Assembly (NCBI GenBank): GCA_000242935.3
Contig: CP007053.1
Span: 4,883,001 to 4,947,000, forward strand
Reading direction: 5' to 3'
Origin: Opitutaceae bacterium TAV5
GTDB taxonomy: Bacteria > Verrucomicrobiota > Verrucomicrobiia > Opitutales > Opitutaceae
DNA length: 64,000 bases
How positions within the stretch are numbered: the stretch's first letter is position 1; every line of letters starts with the position of its first letter. The notes beneath the pieces are model-generated. The model was not told the origin of the DNA. It searched no databases and was given only the letters and a program-made list of their open reading frames with translations. This document shows, one piece after another, positions 1-8,940 of the stretch. Made by a program: the position numbers and the translations under genes.

Positions 1-2
1 TG

Positions 3-356
3 AGCGTGGCCGGCACGCTGACGTATGGCGGGGATCTGGACATCCTTTTCACGGATAGCATCGAGGCCGGCACTTACACGCTCTTCGAGACGATAGAGGC
101 GGCGGTGATTCTCGGTTCGTTCACCTCGGTTTCGCTTGGAGGCGAGTCGCTGACCACCGTGTTTCTCACGAGCGCAGGCAACGGTGTTTGGTCGGGTGTG
201 TTCCAGGGGCTGTCAGTGCTCCTTACCGAAAGCACGGGTGAATTGGTGGTCGGCGGCGCGGTCCCCGAACCCGCGACGGTGGCCGGGCTGATCGGGTGCG
301 CCGGCTTGCTCTGCGCCCTGCTGGCCAGGCGTCGCGTAGCGGGAGCCCGCGGCTGA
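3..356 (+). CDS. PEP-CTERM sorting domain protein, 5'-truncated by the window edge
   Basis: Only the last 117 residues are visible; the frame is open to the left edge, so the true start lies outside the window. The C-terminus shows the PEP-CTERM layout: a VPEPATVAGL motif, a hydrophobic stretch of about 15 residues, then a basic RRR tail. In this family the tail is processed by an exosortase (not encoded here) and the protein ends up at the outer surface or in extracellular matrix. The visible upstream part is Gly/Thr/Ser-rich, as expected for a secreted beta-structured protein. An H-X9-DG pseudopilin and two rhamnogalacturonan lyases follow on the same strand, so it probably belongs to that cassette. 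The specific substrate or partner is not known. Confidence 0.85.
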   Translation, partial: SVAGTLTYGGDLDILFTDSIEAGTYTLFETIEAAVILGSFTSVSLGGESLTTVFLTSAGNGVWSGVFQGLSVLLTESTGELVVGGAVPEPATVAGLIGCAGLLCALLARRRVAGARG

Positions 357-401
357 AACGGTTTTTTCGGAGTATAACAGAATTACAGGCAGAGAACATA
401 A

Positions 402-1106
402 ATGCGTAATATTATTTCAACTACATCCTCGCTGCATCGCTTTCGCCCGTCGCGGTTTCACGGCCCCCGGACGAAGGCTTTCACTCTCATCGAATTGCTG
501 ACGGTCGTGGCGATCATCGGCGTCCTCGCCGGGATTCTCATTCCGGTGGCGAGCAAGGTCAGGCAAACGGCGCGTGTCACGCAGTGCGCCTCGAACCTGC
601 GGCAATGGGCGCAGGCAATCACGCTTTTTGCAAACGATAACAAGGGGTATTATGTGACCAAATACAAAGGAGCGGATAAAACCGTGTCGTGGGATGCCGC
701 CAGCAACGAAATAGACAATCACCCCTACGTCCGCTACCTGTCAGGCACCCAGGTGCAGCAAAACTTTCGTACATGCCCGGCGGAGAAAAATGCCATCGAC
801 AAGCCTGTCTCCTATGCGCTGGCCCGGCCCCGGATCGGCTCGGGCAAGGCGAACGAGCAAGCGATCCCGTTCTACATGCATCCGGCGCCCTCGCAGTTCC
901 TGTTGATGCTCGACCGCGATTCTTCGGCGGGCACCAAAGTTTTCAGCTCCCTCGATGATCTTGCGGAAAATGTGAAGCCGCTTTTCTCCAGCCCGAAAGA
1001 TCGTCACGGCTCGGGGATCAACGCTGCGTTCGGCGATGGGCATGTCTCCCGGATCAAATGGGATGACATCGAGAAAAACGCTGACCGCTGGACCTCGCTG
1101 GATTGA
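402..1106 (+). CDS. Prepilin-like protein with H-X9-DG C-terminal motif
   Basis: A 234-residue protein. About 24 residues in, it has a type IV prepilin/pseudopilin signature, KAFTLIELLTVVAIIGVL, where prepilin peptidase would cut before the Phe and methylate it. This leads into a hydrophobic helix and an amphipathic alpha segment, then a variable domain. Near the C-terminus, residues around 205-218 contain RHGSGINAAFGDGHV, which fits the H-X9-DG motif of the prepilin-associated family expanded in Planctomycetes, Verrucomicrobia and Lentisphaerae. The gene lies 45 bp after a PEP-CTERM gene, and its stop is close to the start of a PL11 lyase. It may act as a pseudopilin in a type II secretion-like apparatus, but its partner is unknown. 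A paralogue with the same motif lies at 38969-39712, also in a CAZyme cassette. Confidence 0.9.
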   Translation: MRNIISTTSSLHRFRPSRFHGPRTKAFTLIELLTVVAIIGVLAGILIPVASKVRQTARVTQCASNLRQWAQAITLFANDNKGYYVTKYKGADKTVSWDAASNEIDNHPYVRYLSGTQVQQNFRTCPAEKNAIDKPVSYALARPRIGSGKANEQAIPFYMHPAPSQFLLMLDRDSSAGTKVFSSLDDLAENVKPLFSSPKDRHGSGINAAFGDGHVSRIKWDDIEKNADRWTSLD

Positions 1107-1177
1107 ATCCTCCCGATCATGATCAGATCCTCTGGCGCCGGGAACCGCAGACTGTTCCCGCGCCAGCTTTTTCCCCG

Positions 1178-3142
1178 ATGGATGTGATGTCTTTCTGGCG
1201 ACGTCTCCCGTCGCTTGCTGTCGGCCTCCTGCTGGCCACCGGCGAGGTTTCTCTCCTTGCCGCCGGTCCTGGCACCGGGGAAAACCTTGGTCGTGGCCTC
1301 GTGGCCGTCCGGACGGGAGACACGGAGGTTTACGTCGGCTGGCGGTTCCTCGACACCGACCCGGACGACGCCGGATTTAACCTATACCACTCTGTCAGTG
1401 GAGGGGCTCTCGTCAGGCTCAACGACACTCCGCTCGTCGCCACCACCGACTGGCACGGCACACTGCCGGAGAAGGCATTTTCGACAGGCATTTCCTGGTT
1501 CGTTCGCCCGGTGAGCGGCGGCGTCGAACAGCCCGCAAGCGCCCCCTTCGTCCTTCCCGCTCATGCGCCGGTGGAGCCTTTTCTCCGCATTCCGCTGGAG
1601 ATTCCTCCCGCGGGGAAAATTCCGGCGGGCGAGAGCTACACCTATGCGGCCAACGACGTCTCCATCGGCGACCTCGACGGCGATGGCAGCTACGAGTTCG
1701 TCGTCAAGTGGGACCCTTCCAATGCGAAGGACAATTCGCAGGCCGGCATCACCGGCAACGTGTACCTTGACGGCGTCACCCTTGCCGGCCGCCGTCTCTG
1801 GCGCATCGACCTCGGGCGCAATATCCGGGCGGGCGCGCATTACACGCAGTTCATCGTTTACGATTTCGACGGCGATGGCCGTGCCGAACTCGCCGTCAAG
1901 ACTGCTCCCGGCACTCTCGACGGCCGTGGCCGGCCGGTCCTGCTGCCCGGAGACCGCGCCGATGCCGATTATCGTAACGAGGCCGGCTATATCCTTTCCG
2001 GTCCGGAATACCTGACCGTTTTCGACGGCCTCACCGGCGGCGCGCTCGCCACCGTTCCGTGGGTGGTGCCGCGGCATCCGGCGACCCGCAATCCCTCGCC
2101 CGATCAGCTCAAGGCGGTGTGGGGCGACGGTTACGGCAATCGTGTGGATCGTTTCCTCGCCGGGCTCGCATGGCTCGACGGCGAGCGACCCTCGTTCATC
2201 ATGGCGCGTGGCTACTACACGCGCACCGCCGTGGCCGCGTGGGACTGGCGCGGCGGGCGCCTCTCCCGCCGCTGGCTTTTCGACACGCTCGGCCATCCCG
2301 AATTCTCCCGCTACGCCGGCCAAGGCAACCACCAGCTTTCCGTGGCCGATGTCGATAGCGACGGCCGTCAGGAAATCGTCTACGGGTCCATGGCGATCAA
2401 CGCCGACGGCACCGGACGCTACGCCACCGGCCTCGGTCATGGAGACGCTCTCCACGTCGGCAAGTTCGATCGAACCCGTCCCGGCCTCCAGGTTTACGCG
2501 GTCCACGAAAACATTGCCGGCAATGGCGGCACCGGCACCACCTTTCGAGACGCCGCCACGGGTGAGGTTCTCTGGTCCACTCCAGCCACCCGCGACGTCG
2601 GACGCGGCGTCATCATGGATATCGATCCCCGCCATCCCGGCGCCGAGGCGTGGGCGACCAACAACGGTAACATCTATTCGGCGGCCGGCGAGGTGATCGC
2701 TCAAAAACCGAAAAAAATGCCGGTCAACTTCGGCGTCTGGTGGGATGCCGACCCGCTGCGCGAACTCCTCGATGGCACGACAATCAGCAAATGGGATCCG
2801 GTCGCCTCGCGCCTTTCTGTCCTGCTCGACACCTCGGTTTGGGGCGCGGCGGCCAACAACGGCACCAAGGCCACGCCGGCCTTTGCCGGCGACATCCTCG
2901 GCGACTGGCGCGAGGAGGTCGTCTGGCGCAACACCGGCAGCACCGCGCTCCTGCTCTTCACGACGACCCTGCCCGCCGCCGGCCGCCTGCGCACGTTTCT
3001 CCAGGATCGCCAGTATCGGGCCGCGCTCGCCGGGCAGAATGTCGGCTACAACCAGCCGCCGCATCCTTCCTTCTTCGTCGGTCATGGCATGGAAAATCCG
3101 CAGGAGCCTTTCGTGGAAAATACACGGAAAAATGAAAAATAG
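1178..3142 (+). CDS. Rhamnogalacturonan lyase, polysaccharide lyase family 11
   Basis: The 654-residue secreted protein has a signal peptide followed by the PL11 beginning (ENLGRGLVAVR and VGWRFLDTDPDDAGFNLY). PL11 enzymes cleave the rhamnose-galacturonate backbone of rhamnogalacturonan I by beta-elimination within an eight-bladed beta-propeller. The expected calcium-binding D-x-D-x-D-G loops are visible (GDLDGDGSYE, YDFDGDGRAE, ADVDSDGRQE), as is the family segment GDWREEVVWR near the C-terminus. An in-frame extension to a TTG at 1103 would overlap the preceding gene, but the ATG at 1178 gives a proper signal peptide, so I chose it. The stop overlaps the next gene, a PL4 lyase, by 11 bp, which indicates one transcript for pectin-backbone degradation. 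Family assignment is firm; endo- versus exo-action cannot be decided here. Confidence 0.9.
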   Translation: MDVMSFWRRLPSLAVGLLLATGEVSLLAAGPGTGENLGRGLVAVRTGDTEVYVGWRFLDTDPDDAGFNLYHSVSGGALVRLNDTPLVATTDWHGTLPEKAFSTGISWFVRPVSGGVEQPASAPFVLPAHAPVEPFLRIPLEIPPAGKIPAGESYTYAANDVSIGDLDGDGSYEFVVKWDPSNAKDNSQAGITGNVYLDGVTLAGRRLWRIDLGRNIRAGAHYTQFIVYDFDGDGRAELAVKTAPGTLDGRGRPVLLPGDRADADYRNEAGYILSGPEYLTVFDGLTGGALATVPWVVPRHPATRNPSPDQLKAVWGDGYGNRVDRFLAGLAWLDGERPSFIMARGYYTRTAVAAWDWRGGRLSRRWLFDTLGHPEFSRYAGQGNHQLSVADVDSDGRQEIVYGSMAINADGTGRYATGLGHGDALHVGKFDRTRPGLQVYAVHENIAGNGGTGTTFRDAATGEVLWSTPATRDVGRGVIMDIDPRHPGAEAWATNNGNIYSAAGEVIAQKPKKMPVNFGVWWDADPLRELLDGTTISKWDPVASRLSVLLDTSVWGAAANNGTKATPAFAGDILGDWREEVVWRNTGSTALLLFTTTLPAAGRLRTFLQDRQYRAALAGQNVGYNQPPHPSFFVGHGMENPQEPFVENTRKNEK

Positions 3143-4994
3143 TATTCGTAATTTGGTTACATGGGCGATGGTATCTCTGCTCGTCCAGACGGCGGCGTGC
3201 GCGATGGCAGGCACCCCCGTTTCTGTTCCGGCTCCTGCTCCCGTCATACTTGACGAGCAGGCGGACCGGGTGGTGTTGGCCAACGGCATCATCTCGGCGA
3301 CCATCGCACGCCGCACAGGCGAATTGCTGGAGCTTCGATACCGGGGACAGTCCGTGCTGTCGCAGCCGGCGTATCTTGACTGGCACGACGGACAGAGTCG
3401 CCGCCTTTCCGATGTGAGGCTGGAGGTGCATGCCGATCCGCGCTCCGGCCGCGACGGCCGCGCCGAAATCGCGCTGGTCCAGCTTTGGAAATCCGGGCAA
3501 GGCGGGGGGCCGGCATTCGATGTGACGCTGCACTACGCATTGCTGCCGGGCGAACCGGCGCTGCGGATATTTGCCGTCTTTTCGCATCCGGCTGTGTATC
3601 CGGAGGCGGCGTTTGCGCAGTCTCGTTTTGTGATGCGGCTGCGCGACGATCTTTTTGATACGATTTCGGTAGACGAAGAGCGCACGCATACCCTGCCGCC
3701 TGCCGCCACGCCGGTCGAGGCGCTCGGACCGAAAGAATCGCTGCGGTTCACGGACGGCCCGTGGAAGGGCAGGGTGACGGACAAGTATCACTATTTCACC
3801 GACGCCGGTGAGCATTTTGTGCACGGCTGGGCCGGTTCCGGCACGAAGCTCGGCTGCTGGATTCTTTACGGCAGCACGGAGGACCAGAACGGCGGGCCGA
3901 CCAAACAGCACAACACCGCCCACTGGGAGCGCATTCTTCTGAAAATTCTCACCTGCGGGCACTACGGGGCGGCGGGCGTGAGCGTGCCGCAGGGCGAGGT
4001 GTGGGAAAAATTCTACGGTCCTTGGGCGATCTGGTTCAATGAAGGCGGCAATCCGCAAACGCTGCGGGCCGCCGCCGTGCGGCAGGCAGAGGCGGAGCGG
4101 GCGGCCTGGCCTCCGGCGTGGGTGGAGCACCCGGCGTTTCCGCCGGCCGCCGCGCGCGGCCGGGCTGAAGGCCGCCTCGTGGTGCGCGACTCGCAGGCGC
4201 CGGAGCAGACGGCTGCCGGCGCGTGGGTGGGCCTGGCCGCGCCGTCGCCGGACTGGCAGCAGCAGTCGACGGGTTACCAGTACTGGACGCGGGCCGACGC
4301 GGAGGGCCGGTTCGCGATCCCGGCGGTGCGCCCCGGGCGATATACGCTTTATGCATTCGTCGACGGTGTGCTCGGCGAATTCCGGCTCGATGGTGTGGAG
4401 GTGACCGCAGGTGCGACGGGCACAACCCGCCTGGGCGAACAGGTCTGGACGCCGGTGCGCTACGGGCGGCAGGCTTGGGAGATCGGCCGGCCGGACCGCA
4501 CGGCGCGCGAGTTTCGCCACGGCGACGACCACCGGCAGTGGGGTCTGTGGCTCGCTTACCCGAAGGACTTTCCGGACGATGTGACCTACACGATCGGCGA
4601 GAGCGATCCGCGGCGTGACTGGAATTTTGCGCAGGTCACCCGCCAGCGCCCGGACGGTGCGTGGGCGGGCACGACCTGGCGGGTGAACTTCGACCTCGAT
4701 TCGTCGCCGGCGAAAGGCGAAGCGGTGCTGCGGCTGGCTTTTGCCGGGGCGCACAACGCATCCTTGCGAGTGCGCGTCAATGGCAACGAGGTCGGCGAGA
4801 GCAACTGGTTTGGCAGAGACAACGCGGTGGCGCGGGCCGGGATTCACGGCCAGTATTCGGCACGGGATGTGAAGTTTGCGGCCACACGGCTGCACACCGG
4901 GCGCAATGTGCTGGAGCTCGAGCAGCAGGCGGGCGGCGCTCCGTTCCGGAATGTCATGTACGACTACCTGCGCCTGGAGCTTCCCGGAGAGTGA
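3132..4994 (+). CDS. Rhamnogalacturonan endolyase, polysaccharide lyase family 4
   Basis: The protein has 620 residues and starts with a signal peptide (MKNSIRNLVTWAMVSLLVQT...). Its layout matches PL4: an N-terminal catalytic beta-sandwich opening with VVLANGIISATIARRTGELL, a central fibronectin-III-like domain (about residues 340-430, ending GRYTLYAFVDGVLGEF), and a C-terminal carbohydrate-binding-like jelly roll with LRVRVNGNEVG and a final FRNVMYDYLRLEL strand. PL4 enzymes cut rhamnogalacturonan I by beta-elimination. The frame stays open far upstream, but that part is out of phase with PL11; the ATG at 3132 gives the signal peptide and overlaps the PL11 stop by 11 bp, suggesting coupled translation. 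Its pairing with PL11 implies two lyases of different fold attacking the same polymer. Confidence 0.88.
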   Translation: MKNSIRNLVTWAMVSLLVQTAACAMAGTPVSVPAPAPVILDEQADRVVLANGIISATIARRTGELLELRYRGQSVLSQPAYLDWHDGQSRRLSDVRLEVHADPRSGRDGRAEIALVQLWKSGQGGGPAFDVTLHYALLPGEPALRIFAVFSHPAVYPEAAFAQSRFVMRLRDDLFDTISVDEERTHTLPPAATPVEALGPKESLRFTDGPWKGRVTDKYHYFTDAGEHFVHGWAGSGTKLGCWILYGSTEDQNGGPTKQHNTAHWERILLKILTCGHYGAAGVSVPQGEVWEKFYGPWAIWFNEGGNPQTLRAAAVRQAEAERAAWPPAWVEHPAFPPAAARGRAEGRLVVRDSQAPEQTAAGAWVGLAAPSPDWQQQSTGYQYWTRADAEGRFAIPAVRPGRYTLYAFVDGVLGEFRLDGVEVTAGATGTTRLGEQVWTPVRYGRQAWEIGRPDRTAREFRHGDDHRQWGLWLAYPKDFPDDVTYTIGESDPRRDWNFAQVTRQRPDGAWAGTTWRVNFDLDSSPAKGEAVLRLAFAGAHNASLRVRVNGNEVGESNWFGRDNAVARAGIHGQYSARDVKFAATRLHTGRNVLELEQQAGGAPFRNVMYDYLRLELPGE

Positions 4995-5001
4995 AGGGTG
5001 T

Positions 5002-5050
5002 GGCGCGGGCGTCCTGCCCGCTCCGGACGGCCTGCCGGGAAGCCCGCGCC
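5002..5050. repeat. GC-rich fold-back between PL4 gene and next gene
   Basis: The 9-nt arm GGCGCGGGC (5002-5010) pairs perfectly with GCCCGCGCC (5042-5050). A competing inner hairpin GCGGGC-GTCCT-GCCCGC spans 5005-5021. There is no T-tract, so it is more like an intergenic palindromic repeat or mRNA-stabilising stem than an intrinsic terminator. Confidence 0.45.
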
Positions 5051-5165
5051 TCTTTCCGCCGCTGTCTCTCCGCCCTTGCAGAGGCGGTCGGGAGTGATAT
5101 GAATCTGCTTGTTGTGGCGATTGCCGCGGCGTTCGCGCCTTCCCGCAATCTCTCCCGCTCCTGCC

Positions 5166-6446
5166 ATGTCACCCTCACGCCTCGCCCTGTTCCTTTCCCT
5201 GTCACTCGCGGCCAATGCCGCTCTGGTCGGTTATGTGACGCTCCGTCCGGCAGCGCCTTACGGGGCGGCTTCACCCGGCGGTGTTTCCGCCCCGGTATCG
5301 TCCTCGTCGCCTCGCGCGAAGGCCCGCGCGCAGTTGCCGGCGGCGGATGCGCTCGCCGCCGCCGTCAGCGCCGATCTGCCGACTTACACGGAAAATCTCC
5401 GCAAGGCCGGCGTGCCCGACCGGTTCGTCCGCGCGATCATCAATGCCGAGATCAACGAGCGGTATCGCACGCGGGAAGAGGCGCTCAGGCCGAAGCGCGA
5501 GGAGCGGCAGTATTGGGAAAGTCGCGAAGATTATTATCGCGATGACGGGCTCACGCTCGAACAGCGCCTGGCCCGGCTTGACCTGCGTCGGGAGAAGGCG
5601 GCGCTGCGCAAGGAATTGCTCGGTGAAAACCCGTCCGCGAAGCCGGACGACAACCCGGTGCCGCCGGAGAAACGCGCTCTGGCGCGCGACATCAGCGAGG
5701 ACTACGGCGCGATGATCGAACAGATCCGCCGCGAGTCGCGCGGCTACACGCTGCCGGCCGACGAGGAGAAAATCCGGTATCTGGAAGCGGAGAAGCGTCG
5801 TGAACTGGCCGGGATCCTCACGCCGGCCGAATTGCGCGAGTATGACCTGCGCTCCTCGCAGACGGCGCAGCAGCTCAAGTGGAACCTCGCGGCCTTCTCT
5901 CCGGCCGAGGAGGAGTTCCGCGCATTGCACGAGTTGCAGAGCGCGTTCGACGAAAAGTATCCGGGCCGCAACAACGCCGACCAGGAATACTGGCGGGCGC
6001 GCAACGAGGCGCAAAAGGGGTTGCGCGAGCAGATCAAGGCCGTGCTGGGCGAAGAACGTTACAAGGACTACGAGCGCTCGCAGGATTGGGAGTATCGCAA
6101 TCTGCTCCGCCTGACGGAGAGGCTGGGCCTGGAGCCTGCCGCCGCCTCCCGGATCCATGACCTGCGCGATACGGTGGGACAGGAGGCAAAGAAGATCGTC
6201 GAGGACAAGTCGCTGTCCGCCGCCGTCAGGCGCGAAGCGGTCGTGCAACTGATCGAGGAGACGCGAGCGCAGATCATCAGCCAGCTGGGCGAAGAAGCCG
6301 GTCAGGCTTACCTGAAATCGCAATCGGAGTGGCTGGGCACCCGCAACGATTACATCCGCGTGAAGACAGGGGAGCATTCCTGGCAGCATCTGCCGATTCC
6401 GAAAGAGAACGAGGATGCGCCCCCGGCAGTCCGGGTGGTGCGGTGA
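5166..6446 (+). CDS. Hypothetical membrane-anchored, Glu/Arg-rich helical protein
   Basis: A 426-residue protein not assigned to a family. The ATG at 5166 is chosen because it immediately precedes a single hydrophobic segment (residues about 5-25, RLALFLSLSLAANAALVGYV) that would anchor it in the inner membrane; upstream in-frame codons give only charged, low-quality sequence. The remainder is strongly charged, rich in Glu, Arg, Lys, Ala and Leu, and predicted by eye to be mostly alpha-helical with coiled-coil stretches (for example EREEALRPKREERQYWE-like segments, and repeated RxxEE patterns). No catalytic motif is recognised. It lies 171 bp after the PL4 gene and converges on mpl, so it may be the last gene of the lyase transcript or an independent envelope protein. 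Confidence 0.7.
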   Translation: MSPSRLALFLSLSLAANAALVGYVTLRPAAPYGAASPGGVSAPVSSSSPRAKARAQLPAADALAAAVSADLPTYTENLRKAGVPDRFVRAIINAEINERYRTREEALRPKREERQYWESREDYYRDDGLTLEQRLARLDLRREKAALRKELLGENPSAKPDDNPVPPEKRALARDISEDYGAMIEQIRRESRGYTLPADEEKIRYLEAEKRRELAGILTPAELREYDLRSSQTAQQLKWNLAAFSPAEEEFRALHELQSAFDEKYPGRNNADQEYWRARNEAQKGLREQIKAVLGEERYKDYERSQDWEYRNLLRLTERLGLEPAAASRIHDLRDTVGQEAKKIVEDKSLSAAVRREAVVQLIEETRAQIISQLGEEAGQAYLKSQSEWLGTRNDYIRVKTGEHSWQHLPIPKENEDAPPAVRVVR

Positions 6447-6464
6447 GGCGAATGCAGGCTGGCC

Positions 6465-7964
6465 TTACTTGCGCGTGGCGGCGGCAGCGTAGCCGGCGAT
6501 GATGCCGTCGAAGCTGCCGTTGGAAAAAAAGACCACCACGCGCGGTTTGCCGGGCATGGGGGCGGCAGTCGCGGTCGCGCCGGCGGGCGAAGGCAGCGTG
6601 GCGGCGGCGAGCTTTTCGAGCAGGGCGGCGTTGGTCGGGGCGGTGGTGGCGGCGACGCCTTCCGCTGCGAGGTGGCGGATGACGGCGTCGGCATCGAAGC
6701 GGTCTTCGGGTTTCAGTTTGTCCGCGCGGTTGACGGCGCCGAGGTAGACTTCGTCGGCGAGCGCGAGGGCGCGCATGAAGTCGTCCTGGAGCGCGCGGGT
6801 GCGCGCGGTGTTGCTGCGCGGCTCGAACACGGCCGTGAGCGTGGCATCGGGGAAACGGTTGCGGAACGAGCGCAGCGTCTCGGCCAGCGCGGTCGGGTGG
6901 TGGCCGAAATCCTCGATCACCGTGAGCGCGGACGTGGCGACGAGGATTTCCTGGCGGCGCTTTACGCCGCGGAAGCGGGCGAGGGGAGCGGCGATGCGGA
7001 GCGTTGTCGGGTTTTCCGGATACAACGCGAGGGCGGCGGCGGTGGCGGCCATGGCGGCATTGCGGGCGTTGTAGAGGCCGGGGAGCGACCAGCGGATGGC
7101 CGGGGGAACATCGTCGACGGCGCCGTTTTCACAGGCGGCGGGCCACGGGCGGCCTCGCCAGGAAAGGCGGAAGCTGGCGCCGGCGGGCGTCTCGGCGAAA
7201 TCGAGGATGCGCACGTCGTTGTGCTCGCCGGCGCCGACGCGGACGACGCGCGTCCAGGGCAGCGGGCCGAGGGCGCGGAGGTTTTCGTCGTCGCCGTTCA
7301 TGACGATCCAGCCGTTGCGCGGCACGATGCGGGTGAAGTGCGAAAACGTGCGCTGGACGTCGGCGAGATCGCGAAAAATGTCGGCGTGATCGAACTCGAG
7401 GTTGTTGAGCACGGCGATGTGCGGCGCGTAGTGGATGAACTTGCTGCGTTTGTCGAAGAAAGCGCTGTCGTATTCGTCGCCCTCGATGACGAAGGGATCG
7501 GCGGGCGCGCCGGCGTGGTTGCCGACGGGCGGGTCGAGCGGCACGCCGCCGATGAGGAAGCCGGGATCGCGTCCGTTTTCGCGCAGCAGGAAGGCGGCGA
7601 GCGAGGTGGTGGTGGTTTTCCCGTGCGTGCCGGCGATGACGATGCTCTTGCGGCGGGCGAGCACGGTGTCGTGGAGCAGGGCGGGGAGCGACGTGAAGGG
7701 CAGGGCGCGTGTGTCGAGCAGCCACTCGACTTCGGGGTTGCCGCGACTCATGGCGTTGCCGATGACAACGAGATCGGGCGCGAGGCGGGCGAGGCGTTCG
7801 GGGTCGTAGCCTTCATGAACGGTCACGCCGGCGGCGGCGAGGACCGTGCTCATGGGGGGATAAACGCCGGTGTCGGCGCCGCAGACCTCGTGCCCGACGG
7901 CGCGCGCGAGGAGGGCGGCGTTGCCCATGGCTGTTCCGCAGATGCCCATGAAGTAGAGTTTCAT
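6465..7964 (-). CDS. mpl: UDP-N-acetylmuramate:L-alanyl-gamma-D-glutamyl-meso-diaminopimelate ligase
   Basis: At 499 residues the length is normal for Mpl. This cytoplasmic enzyme of peptidoglycan recycling reattaches the recovered tripeptide L-Ala-D-Glu-mDAP to UDP-MurNAc using ATP. The N-terminal MurC-type fold starts MKLYFMGICGTAMGNAALLA, and the ATP-binding loop GTHGKTTTT lies at residues 112-120. The Mur-ligase central segment follows (EGDEYDSAFFDKRSKF, NNLEFDHADIF, NGDDENL), as does a C-terminal domain with EDFGHHPTAL. The EGDEYD form of the central motif and the absence of a MurC-type C-terminus favour Mpl over MurC. The gene is alone on its strand, 18 bp from the convergent stop of the preceding gene. 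It implies a Gram-negative, mDAP-containing wall. Confidence 0.93.
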   Translation of the reverse strand: MKLYFMGICGTAMGNAALLARAVGHEVCGADTGVYPPMSTVLAAAGVTVHEGYDPERLARLAPDLVVIGNAMSRGNPEVEWLLDTRALPFTSLPALLHDTVLARRKSIVIAGTHGKTTTTSLAAFLLRENGRDPGFLIGGVPLDPPVGNHAGAPADPFVIEGDEYDSAFFDKRSKFIHYAPHIAVLNNLEFDHADIFRDLADVQRTFSHFTRIVPRNGWIVMNGDDENLRALGPLPWTRVVRVGAGEHNDVRILDFAETPAGASFRLSWRGRPWPAACENGAVDDVPPAIRWSLPGLYNARNAAMAATAAALALYPENPTTLRIAAPLARFRGVKRRQEILVATSALTVIEDFGHHPTALAETLRSFRNRFPDATLTAVFEPRSNTARTRALQDDFMRALALADEVYLGAVNRADKLKPEDRFDADAVIRHLAAEGVAATTAPTNAALLEKLAAATLPSPAGATATAAPMPGKPRVVVFFSNGSFDGIIAGYAAAATRK

Positions 7965-8081
7965 TTTCGGTTTCGGAATCTGGAGGGAAATGCCGGCAGG
8001 TGGAGCAAAAACGTGAAGGGCCGGCGTGCGGCCTGGAGAAACGGGCGGAGCGTGGCGACGCGGGCCTCGTAGCCGTTGGGC

Positions 8082-8151
8082 GTAGCTGCGAACGCAAGTT
8101 CGCAGGCAATCGCCCCTCCTCCGGAGCCTGCGAACTTGCGTTCGCAGCTAC
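8082..8151. repeat. REPIN-like perfect inverted repeat
   Basis: Two perfectly complementary 26-nt arms (8082-8107 and 8126-8151) are separated by 18 nt. Each arm is itself a small hairpin: TGCGAAC-GCAA-GTTCGCA in the left arm, where the loop has the GNRA form GCAA. Nested palindromes of this kind resemble REP/REPIN doublets spread by RAYT transposases; no RAYT gene is visible. It sits in the 287-bp gap between divergent mpl and a response regulator. Confidence 0.8.
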
Positions 8152-8251
8152 AGGGCCCGGGCTGGCCGGAGAGGAGTGTTTTTGTAAACCGGTGGCTTCA
8201 GTCGGGTTATTGTTGCATATAAATGGAATTGGTCGCTAGCACAGTCTGACT

Positions 8252-8887
8252 GTGAAACTCGTTATCGTCGAAGACCAGACCATGTTACGGGAACTTCTTG
8301 TGATGGCGTGTATCCGGGCCATCCCGACCGCAGACGTGTCGGCCGCAGCCAATGCGACCGACGGGCTCGCTCTTTGCCGGGAGCGGCAGCCGGCGGTGGT
8401 GCTGCTGGATGTGGTGCTGCCCGATGGCGACGGACTGCGGCTCGTGCCGGACGTCCGCGCGGCCGTCCCGCACGTCAGGGTCATCACGCTTTCGTCACAC
8501 ACCGATGAATACACGCTGTACCGCGCGCAGTCGGCGGGAGTGAACGGTTTTGTGGACAAGAACGGCCAGACGCTCGATATCCTTCAGGAGGCGATCACGG
8601 CCGTGATGGCGGGGCAGACCTACGCGTGTTCGGTGGTCAAGGAAGTGCGTGCCCGCGTGCGCGCGGATCCGATGGCGTTTTCAAAGGTTTTGTCCGACCG
8701 GGAAATGGAGCTGCTCGGCTTTTTCGGCCGCGGTTGGTCCAACGAGGAAGTGGCCGCCCGGGCCGGGCTGAGTCCGCGCACGGCCCGCAATCACCGGCAG
8801 AACATCATGACGAAGCTGGGTCTCGGCTCGACACCGCAGCTCATCCGCTACGCGCTCGAAAAGGGATTTACCCGCGTGGGTGAGTAG
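8252..8887 (+). CDS. NarL/FixJ-type response regulator (REC + LuxR HTH)
   Basis: The 211-residue protein combines an N-terminal receiver and a C-terminal GerE/LuxR helix-turn-helix. The receiver has acidic residues E7/D8, the phospho-acceptor D53 in VVLLDVVLPDGDG, and K103 in FVDKNG. The DNA-binding part (about residues 143-205) contains LSDREMELLGFFGRGWSNEE followed by VAARAGLSPRTARNHRQNIM, the usual four-helix pattern. It starts with GTG at 8252, giving an immediate MKLVIVED receiver beginning. No histidine kinase gene is adjacent; the convergent neighbour is a REC-Hpt protein, so the two may meet in a phosphorelay with a kinase encoded elsewhere. Target genes are unknown. Confidence 0.9.
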   Translation: MKLVIVEDQTMLRELLVMACIRAIPTADVSAAANATDGLALCRERQPAVVLLDVVLPDGDGLRLVPDVRAAVPHVRVITLSSHTDEYTLYRAQSAGVNGFVDKNGQTLDILQEAITAVMAGQTYACSVVKEVRARVRADPMAFSKVLSDREMELLGFFGRGWSNEEVAARAGLSPRTARNHRQNIMTKLGLGSTPQLIRYALEKGFTRVGE

Positions 8888-8940
8888 GGGGTGTGTGGCC
8901 TGCCCGGGAGGTGAGGGCTGGGGGGCGCCGTTTCCGCGGT

